Origin: Sphingobacterium yanglingense
Lineage (GTDB): Bacteria; Bacteroidota; Bacteroidia; Sphingobacteriales; Sphingobacteriaceae
NCBI RefSeq assembly: GCF_004363245.1
Contig: NZ_SNYV01000018.1
Coordinates: 1-64,000, forward strand
Direction: 5' to 3'
Length of the DNA: 64,000 nt
A program made the translations under genes and the position numbers. The notes below the pieces were generated by a model. The model saw only the letters and a list, made by a program, of their open reading frames with translations. It ran no database searches and was not told the origin of the DNA. Shown piece by piece: positions 1 to 6,690 of this stretch; position 1 is the stretch's first letter; the number at the start of each line of letters is the position of its first letter.

Positions 1-192
1 TATAGATTTTGCAGAAACATTACTATATTCGAATAGGCAATCTGACAATTTTTAAAAACAACCAACTGTCAGATCAAGTAGTGGCTATTACACTTAAACC
101 AACATAAGTTCGTATTCAAGTGCAATGCGATTGTTTATGTAGGCTTCTCAGTAATGGGTAAATAATTCATAACATTGTTACCTTATTTGTTC

Positions 193-217
193 TAGTCCCG
201 CTAACAAAGCAGGACTA
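193..217. terminator. Hairpin downstream of the CBASS operon
   Basis: The inverted repeat TAGTCC...GGACTA, with an inner GC pair, lies 14 bases past the CD-NTase stop. A T-rich stretch follows on the plus strand only, so it may serve transcripts arriving from either side. It is a plausible weak or bidirectional terminator, but no strong U-tract follows in the minus direction. Confidence 0.35.
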
Positions 218-230
218 TTTTGGGGGATTA

Positions 231-1571
231 TTAGATAATAATAACTGACTGTCTATCCTTTGCAACACAGATGCCATCCTTAACTATATAACATTCAACA
301 AAATGGTTCCCTTTGAAGCTCGTTGGTTCTTGATGCGTCATTCCTCCTGCACTAATCTGGCCTCTGACACAATTTGACTCGATAGCGTATTGCCCCCTAT
401 TTAATGTTTTCCAGTAAACAGTAAATGGTTGGGGAATGTTAACGTTTGTGACAGTGAAGGTAATCTGCCTACCACGACCAACTTTATTGCCCTGAGTATG
501 CAAGTCATAATTTCTGTGTCCTATTTTTTTATTTACTCTAGCTGTTACTCTGACTTTGTAGATAGGATTCAATCTTAACGGGAAACCTAAGTCAGATATT
601 TGCTGTTCTGTATTATTGTAAGAAATCAGATTTCGATTAGATTCAGTAGAATTTTGTTCAGACTTGTTTTCGGGCTTTTTAAAACACTCGCCAAATACTT
701 CCTGCCATTTACTTAAGCTCCTATCCTTATCCGTCTCCTCGTAGGCTTCAATAATTTTGTCACCGTAGTATATCATTTTTGTTCTGAATACCGCCCAGCC
801 GTCTTGGTTCCAGCGATCTCCGAAATTCTCTCCAGTTTCTCCAGGGTCAGCAATAGTAGGCATGTATTGGTGATCCTTGACATATGATTTTAGTTTTTTC
901 ATAACAGTGTATAGTGTAGTTGGTACATCACTGTAGCAATTTTCATCCTCTAGTAAGGCAGCGTCGTTAACCTGTTCACCTAATAGGGTATTTAAAACTA
1001 TTGACTTGATTGCAAATGTTTGTTTATAGTCACGAATGTATTTCAATAGACGTATTACTTTTACAAAGTGGTGCTTAGTTATTCTGTTTCGTTCATCTAG
1101 CCATTCTGTATATTTTTCAGGATTTGTCAGCTCAAAATTATTCTCGTGGCGATTAGTTACATATTTTTCACCATGACGTTCTAAAAAGGGCACTACATCA
1201 ATGTGGAAATCATTCGCGTATTGAATGGTTACACATCGGGTTTTCCTACTTACTTTATCCTTATACGTATTGTTGCCCCTAAAAAAATGATATAATTCCT
1301 GGACATAATCTTTGGGTTCCCACTCCGCGTTTTCTTCAAGATATAGCAAGATATCTGCATCAAATTCCTGTGTAGTTTTTACTGGCTTGATGATGGTTTT
1401 GTGAGCGTAAGAGCCTTGAGGTACGACATCAATGAAAATATCTTTAAAATTTTCACTATCACTTAAAAGGTTCGTGATTGTCTCGGTTCTCTCGTCCAAA
1501 GTTGTAATTCTTGAAGGATTAAGATTGACCTCATTTTCTAAAAAACGTTTGAAGTAGCTGGTTAATTTCAT
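231..1571 (-). CDS. CBASS CD-NTase (cyclic oligonucleotide synthase)
   Basis: This is a cGAS/DncV-like nucleotidyltransferase of 446 aa, the signalling enzyme of a CBASS anti-phage system. It is expected to make a cyclic di- or trinucleotide on phage infection. The nucleotidyltransferase core shows Gly53-Ser54 in the QGSYA motif, the metal-binding Asp71 and Asp73 (EFDAD) and the third acidic residue Asp125 (FHIDVVPF). A helical middle follows, then a beta-rich C-terminal domain (about 330-446) resembling the AGS-C sensor domain found on many CD-NTases. I chose the ATG at 1571 because it overlaps the TGA of the upstream effector gene as ATGA. A longer reading from 1667 lies entirely inside that gene. 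Product specificity cannot be read from sequence. Confidence 0.93.
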   Translation of the reverse strand: MKLTSYFKRFLENEVNLNPSRITTLDERTETITNLLSDSENFKDIFIDVVPQGSYAHKTIIKPVKTTQEFDADILLYLEENAEWEPKDYVQELYHFFRGNNTYKDKVSRKTRCVTIQYANDFHIDVVPFLERHGEKYVTNRHENNFELTNPEKYTEWLDERNRITKHHFVKVIRLLKYIRDYKQTFAIKSIVLNTLLGEQVNDAALLEDENCYSDVPTTLYTVMKKLKSYVKDHQYMPTIADPGETGENFGDRWNQDGWAVFRTKMIYYGDKIIEAYEETDKDRSLSKWQEVFGECFKKPENKSEQNSTESNRNLISYNNTEQQISDLGFPLRLNPIYKVRVTARVNKKIGHRNYDLHTQGNKVGRGRQITFTVTNVNIPQPFTVYWKTLNRGQYAIESNCVRGQISAGGMTHQEPTSFKGNHFVECYIVKDGICVAKDRQSVIII

Positions 1572-2768
1572 TTTGAATTGATGGTTAAAGTTTGTTTGTA
1601 AGAAGTTCCAGTACGGTCGTAAATTATAATGGCAGGTTGTGCATCGCGCATTAATCCACGACCACACGCTATAGCAGCAGTAATCGGAACTGAGGGAAAT
1701 AAATGGATTTCATTACAGGTTTTATGCGTAATTTCTATTTGACTTAAAAATTCATGGTAGGTTTTGTTGAAGTTTTCGTAAGAAGTTTTGTTCCTTAAAA
1801 TATCGCGGTTCGGAGTTGTTCCTACCGGCCTTATCTCATATAGGTTAGAATTTGCGAATACATCAGGAGGAAGATTATCGGGATTAATGTTACCGCTTAG
1901 GGACAATATTAATGCAACATTTGCTGAATCAACCTCTTTTAATCTAATAATTTCAAATGTTTCGGCTTTCACCTGTTCAGACCACATCCAGGTTTCTTGC
2001 TCACCTCGGTGTTTCTGATAAAGCGACGAAGGGATTTTATCGCCCAGTTTATAGCCCAAATAAACTAATAATGGAATACGGGTCATCGCGAAGATAGAAA
2101 GATGTCTAAATGCCCCTTTTTCTACTCCTTCTATAAGAGGACGCAAACTTTTGTTGATTATGTTCATTCCTATAGACCAGTAAGCTTCCCAACTTTCTTC
2201 CGGGTCCGGGAGGGTGTTTAAGTTAATTTCAATTCCATGCTTATCAAAACTGTCCATAAACTTGGCGAACTTTTTCTCGCTATTGAATATGACGTTTCTC
2301 GCGTGCTCCTTTGATACTTCAACGGATACCCCCCTGATTCCCCCTAGCATTCTTAAAACTATGCTTTCTGAATCTACCTGAAGTTCTGTCAGGTGGTGTA
2401 TCCTGCTTTCATGATCTAATTTGTGTTGCATAAGACGATTCAAGGTAAACTCTTCCAGTAGAGACTTGGTATCTACAATTTTATGATCATCTGCACATAG
2501 TAGGATCAGGTTGTCAACAGTGTTTCTCTGATTTAATGCTAGTGGGGCATCTCCTCTCGGTGATTTTTTTGCCTTGCTCCATCCGACAATATGTGCCATT
2601 TCTCCTATAGAGATATCATAATTCAGATCAAGCAAATATTTATTACAGATAACGCAACGTCCACCAGAACGAACCCATAGTTTTAGTTTATCCGGCTCTT
2701 TTACAGATGGTCTAGTTTCAACAATATGGTCACCAACTTCTATTTTTATATTTTTTTTTCTTAGTCAT
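1568..2768 (-). CDS. cap5: CBASS effector, HNH nuclease-SAVED (Cap5-like), with a frame break
   Basis: The protein has an N-terminal HNH endonuclease and a C-terminal SAVED domain, the architecture of Cap5, which degrades DNA when SAVED binds the CD-NTase's cyclic nucleotide. The HNH part shows a CxxC knuckle (GGRCVICNKYL), the AHI histidine and LLCADDHKIVD. SAVED covers about the last 230 residues. The frame carrying CxxC has no ATG, GTG or upstream TTG start; its first usable codon is a TTG at 2635, after the zinc knuckle. An ATG at 2768 opens with MTKKKK but is one base out of frame because of nine A's (2751-2759). With eight A's it would read on as MTKKKNIKIEVGDH into CxxC, giving about 399 aa. 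The break may be sequencing error, slippage or phase variation. The CD-NTase follows with a 4-base overlap. Confidence 0.85.
2751..2759 (-). other. A9 homopolymer at the effector frame break
   Basis: Nine consecutive A's on the coding strand lie 9 bases after the only good ATG of the Cap5-like gene. Removing one A joins the ATG to the complete HNH-SAVED frame. As written, the ATG frame stops after 12 codons at TGA. Runs of eight or nine A's are classic sites of polymerase slippage and of homopolymer sequencing errors. Confidence 0.7.
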
Positions 2769-3171
2769 GAGCAAATAATAATTAATTGCGAAAGCTAATT
2801 TATTAACGTAAGTGTATTTTATGAATATGAGATTTATACACCATCGATTTACATTTTTGTGTATTTGTTGCTTATTTCGATGACTAATCCACTATTGAAA
2901 GATAATAAAACAATATTGCTTTACAAGTTTAAATTGGTTTTATTGTAAAGGTGCAAATTGGTAATTAAGCTCAATATGGGAAACTGTATTCTTACAATGA
3001 CTAATTAGGACAGGAGCTGATTCGGTCAATGCTAAGATTAGCTGTTGTTTATAATACTTTTTTGTATCCTGTTGTATTACAGTTGTATAAAGCTTATCAT
3101 TAGGTATTCATAATACGGATCCTCGCCAGTGGGATTATAATTGGTTAGACATAGTCCTAGCAGTCCGCAGG

Positions 3172-3250
3172 GGCTATATCGTTTATCCGTATGTTCTTTA
3201 GGACTGTATCGCTGCGCCTCTTTGGAAAGAGGTATTATTGACTTATGAGG
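3172..3250. repeat. 79-bp direct repeat, copy A
   Basis: This aligns without gaps to 3879-3957, with nine differences in 79 bases by eye. It contains the perfect palindrome CCTCTTTGGAAAGAGG. On the minus strand both copies are open and encode the same peptide motif with conservative changes: LSKEAQRYSPKEHTDKRYS here and LSKEVQLYSPREHTEKRYS in copy B. Copy A covers the last few codons of the membrane-protein gene and could begin a small reading frame running from 3262 to 3077. I do not recognise the motif. Confidence 0.8.
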
Positions 3251-3858
3251 CACTTCAAGCATTGAAGCGCCAGCCTAGGGGAGTCTATTAGGCTTTTTCC
3301 GAACAATGATATTAGTAGAATAAGACAAATGAAATAATAGAAAAGTTGTCGTAGCCTAGGTTCATCATCATCGTTGAAACGACTTAAAGTATATGTAAAG
3401 CTGATGAAATAAGCAGGAACTGTAATGGAGAGCGCAGGGAGCGTTGTCAATAAAAACAGCTGTATGATTAGTAGTGTTAATCTATATTTTGTATAAGTCG
3501 GACTAAATCCTTTTTCAAATACTCTTAGTATTCGTTCTTTATTAGCCTTCGTAGAAGTTATATAAAGTCGTAGTTTTCCTCTTCTATAGAGTGTAAGTAG
3601 CTCACAAAATAGTCGATAGTAAAAGGTGTACGTAATGAAGAGTAATATTTCAATTATTAATACTATCGCAAATATATCCAATACATGTTTAGTTATTGAA
3701 AAGACCAGATCATTTATCGTCACATAGCTAAATATGCTTATACCGAAACTCCAAAAGTAGAGGTAGTAATTCGTGAGACTGATTGCATATAGTGATAGAG
3801 ATACTATGAGTATGTGTTCTTTTAAGAAATTTACTATTTCTTTAATATTAGTCTTCAT
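3235..3858 (-). CDS. Unrecognised multi-pass membrane protein
   Basis: This is a 207-aa protein with about four hydrophobic segments: residues ~15-45, ~60-85, ~120-155 and ~175-195. A charged stretch between the second and third helices (YRRGKLRLYITSTKANKER) would face the cytoplasm. I start at the ATG at 3858. A GTG at 3924 in the same frame would add 22 residues drawn from the upstream 79-bp repeat. The stop codon lies inside repeat copy A. Its neighbours are a CBASS operon and another unknown membrane-anchored protein. Membrane proteins are common effectors in defence islands, but no family assignment is possible and that role is a guess from context. Confidence 0.6.
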   Translation of the reverse strand: MKTNIKEIVNFLKEHILIVSLSLYAISLTNYYLYFWSFGISIFSYVTINDLVFSITKHVLDIFAIVLIIEILLFITYTFYYRLFCELLTLYRRGKLRLYITSTKANKERILRVFEKGFSPTYTKYRLTLLIIQLFLLTTLPALSITVPAYFISFTYTLSRFNDDDEPRLRQLFYYFICLILLISLFGKSLIDSPRLALQCLKCLISQ

Positions 3859-3878
3859 TAACAAAGCTTGAATTAAAT

Positions 3879-3957
3879 GGCTATATCGTTTTTCTGTATG
3901 TTCTCTAGGGCTGTATAATTGCACCTCTTTGGAAAGAGGTATTATCGACTTATGAGG
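3879..3957. repeat. 79-bp direct repeat, copy B
   Basis: This second copy lies 707 bases from copy A in the same orientation. It sits between the 307-aa gene and the membrane-protein gene, so the two copies bracket the latter. The central palindrome is identical in both copies. The similarity fades just outside, although both are followed by a related ATTGAAGC sequence. Confidence 0.8.
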
Positions 3958-4024
3958 GTGTTTTATAAAAGTTTTGCGATTGAAGCACTTTAATGATTTA
4001 CAAATGATAGGTTAATAAGATCTC

Positions 4025-4948
4025 TTACTTCGCCTTAGTCGTAAAAGTCATTTCTTCAAGATTCTTTTTTGATTTAGTAAATACATCAATGTAATTATCT
4101 ATACTCGAATTCGCGACATTAAATAACTGTTCTATTCCGGATACAATTCCAAGCGCATCACTGACATGTTGCGCAAAAGGTGCAGTTAAAACTTTACTTG
4201 AAACAGGGTCGTTTTTTAGTTGATCTAGGCTGTTTAGAAAACTGTGTATTTTTCTTAACCTGCTAGCTCCAGATATTTTAAAAGCATCTAAAACTTCCTT
4301 TACTTGAATTGCTAATTTTACAGAGGGATTTGTTTCAAAATCTGACTTTTTTACTTCGTAAGTTTCATACGGTTCAAAGACTGAGTGGACTATTTCGCTA
4401 CAAGAAATAGCAATTCTGTGATTTAGAGCATTTAAATCCTTATTTATTCTATTGTATGTTTCGTTAATATATGTGAAATATTCTTCAATATGCTTCTGAT
4501 GACGAGGAGTATTGCTAATTACGCTCCAATATTTGTAAAAACTTTCGTCATTAGTAACACATTTTTCTGAGATAATTGTGTATAATTTATGGTATCCAAA
4601 TGATGAAATAGATTCGAAGATTAATGTGTTTGCTTTGAAAAAAGTGATATTATTAAATGAATCTATCGAAAAGTCGGATTTTGATTCATTAAGATTGTCT
4701 AATTGCTCTTCAATATTTTCTATCAACTTAGGATTTGTCATCTCTAGAATCTTTAAAATAGATTCTTTTTCTTCATCATCTTTAATTTTTTCTTTCTCAG
4801 CTTGACGCCTAAATTCTTCTTTTGATAAGTAGATTGAAAAATAAACAGTCAAAAAGAGTACTGTTCCTGGCATGAGGAAATCTTTTGAAAACTCGTAAAT
4901 GCCTTTGTTGTAAGCGTCAATGAAGAACTGACACCATAATAATTCCAT
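4025..4948 (-). CDS. Unrecognised membrane-anchored protein
   Basis: The 307-aa product has one hydrophobic segment near the N-terminus (about residues 24-42, MPGTVLFLTVYFSIYL). A highly charged, probably coiled-coil stretch follows (about 43-90, rich in Glu and Lys), and then a long, mostly helical soluble part. No catalytic motif is visible. The topology suggests a single anchor with a large cytoplasmic domain. It is AT-rich, like the CBASS genes to its left and the XRE regulator to its right, and reads in the same direction, so it may belong to one acquired block. Function is unknown. Confidence 0.65.
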   Translation of the reverse strand: MELLWCQFFIDAYNKGIYEFSKDFLMPGTVLFLTVYFSIYLSKEEFRRQAEKEKIKDDEEKESILKILEMTNPKLIENIEEQLDNLNESKSDFSIDSFNNITFFKANTLIFESISSFGYHKLYTIISEKCVTNDESFYKYWSVISNTPRHQKHIEEYFTYINETYNRINKDLNALNHRIAISCSEIVHSVFEPYETYEVKKSDFETNPSVKLAIQVKEVLDAFKISGASRLRKIHSFLNSLDQLKNDPVSSKVLTAPFAQHVSDALGIVSGIEQLFNVANSSIDNYIDVFTKSKKNLEEMTFTTKAK

Positions 4949-5263
4949 ATTTAAAAAGCTTGGTTCTTGCTAAGATAAAAAAATAGAAGAATATTTTGAA
5001 GGAGCTGTTGTAGAAAGTGGCTTATTATTTAGCCAAATTCCAAAAAGCCCCTTCTCGTTAGATATATTAAATTTTAGTTAGTCATCCTCTTTTTTACTTC
5101 CACGTTTAAGCTTAATTATTGAAAGCTTGTTCGCTTTCCTATATTTCCTATCTTCTTTGCTTTCGATGAATGAGCAGTTCGTAAGGGAATCTTTAGAGGA
5201 GGAGTTGTTTTGTTCATAATTTGGAATTCATAGCATAGCTTGAAAAGCAGGACTAGCCGAGGA

Positions 5264-5758
5264 TTACTTCTTCCTATAAACATTCGTATTCCCTTTTGTC
5301 GGGTGAGGATCAACTTGAACATCTGGGTGCTTTTTCAGTTCATTCTGCAAAGATGTACCTAATATTTTCCAACCCATATCAGCAAAATAGGCAACTATTT
5401 CATTAATCTCTCTGCTAGATTGGAAAAAATCGCTATTTATTAGCTTATTGTTAATAGCATCTTGTATTTTAGGCCTTTTCATAAAGTATTCCCTCTTTTG
5501 GAAATCGTTTTTATGTATTTGGAAAAGCTGAAATTGAAAGTCAGATGGTATTTTAAACTTTGGAGAACTTACTTTTTCAATGCTAAGATTTGTAAAACTG
5601 ATGAGACGTTCCATAGTCTCAATTTTTAAGCCTGTGTGACTTTGCTCAACGTTTACTATAGTTGCTGGAGATACTCCAGTTAGTTCAGAAAACCTTTTAA
5701 TTGAAAGGTTTAAGTATTTTCGTGTAGCTCTAAGGTTCTTGCCAAATGATGATTCCAT
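5264..5758 (-). CDS. XRE-family helix-turn-helix regulator
   Basis: This is a 164-aa DNA-binding protein. An XRE/Cro-type HTH occupies residues ~5-58, with LNLSIKRFSELTGVSPATIV as the helix-turn-helix and VEQSHTGLKIETMERL after it. The C-terminal hundred residues are unfamiliar and may mediate dimerisation or ligand binding. I chose the ATG at 5758 over one five codons upstream, because family members usually begin shortly before the first HTH helix. It is transcribed away from a strong-looking rightward promoter at 5803-5832, so it is well placed to control that promoter and the structured RNA beyond it. Confidence 0.85.
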   Translation of the reverse strand: MESSFGKNLRATRKYLNLSIKRFSELTGVSPATIVNVEQSHTGLKIETMERLISFTNLSIEKVSSPKFKIPSDFQFQLFQIHKNDFQKREYFMKRPKIQDAINNKLINSDFFQSSREINEIVAYFADMGWKILGTSLQNELKKHPDVQVDPHPTKGNTNVYRKK

Positions 5759-5802
5759 ACGGCAAATACACAAAATGCAATCATTTGTAATTGACTAAAT
5801 AA

Positions 5803-5832
5803 TTGTTTATTTAAAAATAATATATATCTTTG
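5803..5832 (+). promoter_or_regulatory. Bacteroidota-type promoter reading rightward
   Basis: TTG at 5803-5805 and TATCTTTG at 5825-5832 match the Bacteroidota housekeeping consensus (TTG, about 19-21 bases, TAnnTTTG) with a 19-base spacer. Transcription would begin near 5838-5841. No protein gene follows for roughly 800 bases, but a chain of stable hairpins does. Confidence 0.65.
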
Positions 5833-5837
5833 TTTAC

Positions 5838-6222
5838 AAAATGATTTAAAATAGAAAAAGCAAGAAAAAAATAGACGATAGATAAATAGACAATAAACGA
5901 ACCTCGTAAGGAAATCTGGCGATTTAACTTATTATAAGCAATACGAGTGTGAGTGACGCGTCGATTCCTTATCTTTGGAAGAATTTCTAGGATAGGGATG
6001 GCGCTTGCTTAACGCGCCGTGTTGCATGAAATATTGGGCCTAGACAATATTCAGGGGCTCTTCGCCAGAGCCTTCCTTGCGGTGACAGCAAGTGACCTCC
6101 CACTTTTGATTGGCGCTTTCTGTAGTTCGTTGAAATATATGAACTATGAGAGAATCAATTAAAAGAATTAAGCACTTAGTTACATCACAGAAATGCGATG
6201 TAGCTGGTGCTTTTCTTTTTTC
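5838..6222 (+). ncRNA. Candidate structured non-coding RNA of about 385-400 nt
   Basis: Downstream of a consensus promoter lies a run of hairpins rather than a gene. Stem CTCGTA (5903-5908)/TACGAG (5942-5947) encloses two small hairpins (5912-5925 and 5928-5938), like a three-way junction. Then come 5964-5973 with 5991-5999 (one bulge), GGCGC/GCGCC (6000-6018), AATATTG/CAATATT (6030-6051), GGCTCT/AGAGCC (6056-6072) and CTTGC/GCAAG (6076-6092). The 3' end is a two-part stem AGCAC-TACATC/GATGTA-GTGCT (6171-6211) followed by a T-rich tract, as in intrinsic terminators; it can extend to about 6150-6239. A 44-codon frame (6146-6280) overlaps the last hairpin. I found no tRNA-like end as in tmRNA and no RNase P signature. 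Identity unknown. Confidence 0.5.
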
Positions 6223-6604
6223 AAGATTTTGTAATTCTCGCAAAAAGGAATACAAATCAATAGTTAGAGTGCCCCCTTAATACTCAAGGAGTAGAAGTCA
6301 TTGTTGATGACTCAAATCGAAGTATTTGCCAGTTATAAACCGACAAAGCCCAATTGTAAAAAGCAAAGGTATCTACTCGATTTCACTCAGTTAATTTTTT
6401 ATTAGAACCAGTGACTAGTGGTGAGTGACCAGTAACGATACTGGCGTGTCATTTAGGTTGCTAAAATTTACTTGAAAACTTCGCGTAGCGAGCTCTTCAA
6501 GTCGATTAAAGAACAGTTTAAAATCTTGAAAAATGAGACAATTTTTTAGGGGTGGGAGAGAACTGCCCTTTGGGCAGAGCGATGTCTGCTCCGTAAACCA
6601 AAAT

Positions 6605-6690
6605 AGATTGCTTCGTCGCGAAGCTCCTCGCAAAGACGAAACGGGGTGCAATGACGAAATGTGGCGCAGTGACGATAGAGTTGGACTAAA
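6605..6690. repeat. Palindromic REP-like intergenic repeat
   Basis: The sequence AGATTGCTTCG...CGAAGCTCCTCGCAAAGACG, then TGCAATGACG and CAGTGACG, belongs to the widespread 'CATTGCGAG...CGAAGCAATCT' class of intergenic palindromes. Related copies occur near 16250, 16330, 27150 and in the 33.5-34.1 kb array. Here the repeat runs into the 5' end of the SusC gene. Confidence 0.6.

Noticed and set aside
3077..3262. A 61-codon minus-strand frame in repeat copy A
   Set aside because: It depends largely on the repeat itself; kept as a comment on the repeat rather than a gene.
3172..3957. Integron-type attC sites
   Set aside because: Length and palindrome suggested it, but no GTTRRRY core and no integrase are present.
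5116..5322. A 68-codon minus-strand frame after the XRE gene
   Set aside because: It overlaps the end of the XRE gene in another frame and is not recognisable; a 33-codon remainder is too weak to call.
5838..6240. tmRNA or RNase P RNA
   Set aside because: The length is right for tmRNA, but there is no tRNA-like 3' end, no resume tag frame and no RNase P conserved boxes.
6040..6255. A 71-codon minus-strand frame
   Set aside because: It lies wholly inside the hairpin-rich region downstream of the rightward promoter and resembles no family; the RNA structures explain the sequence better.
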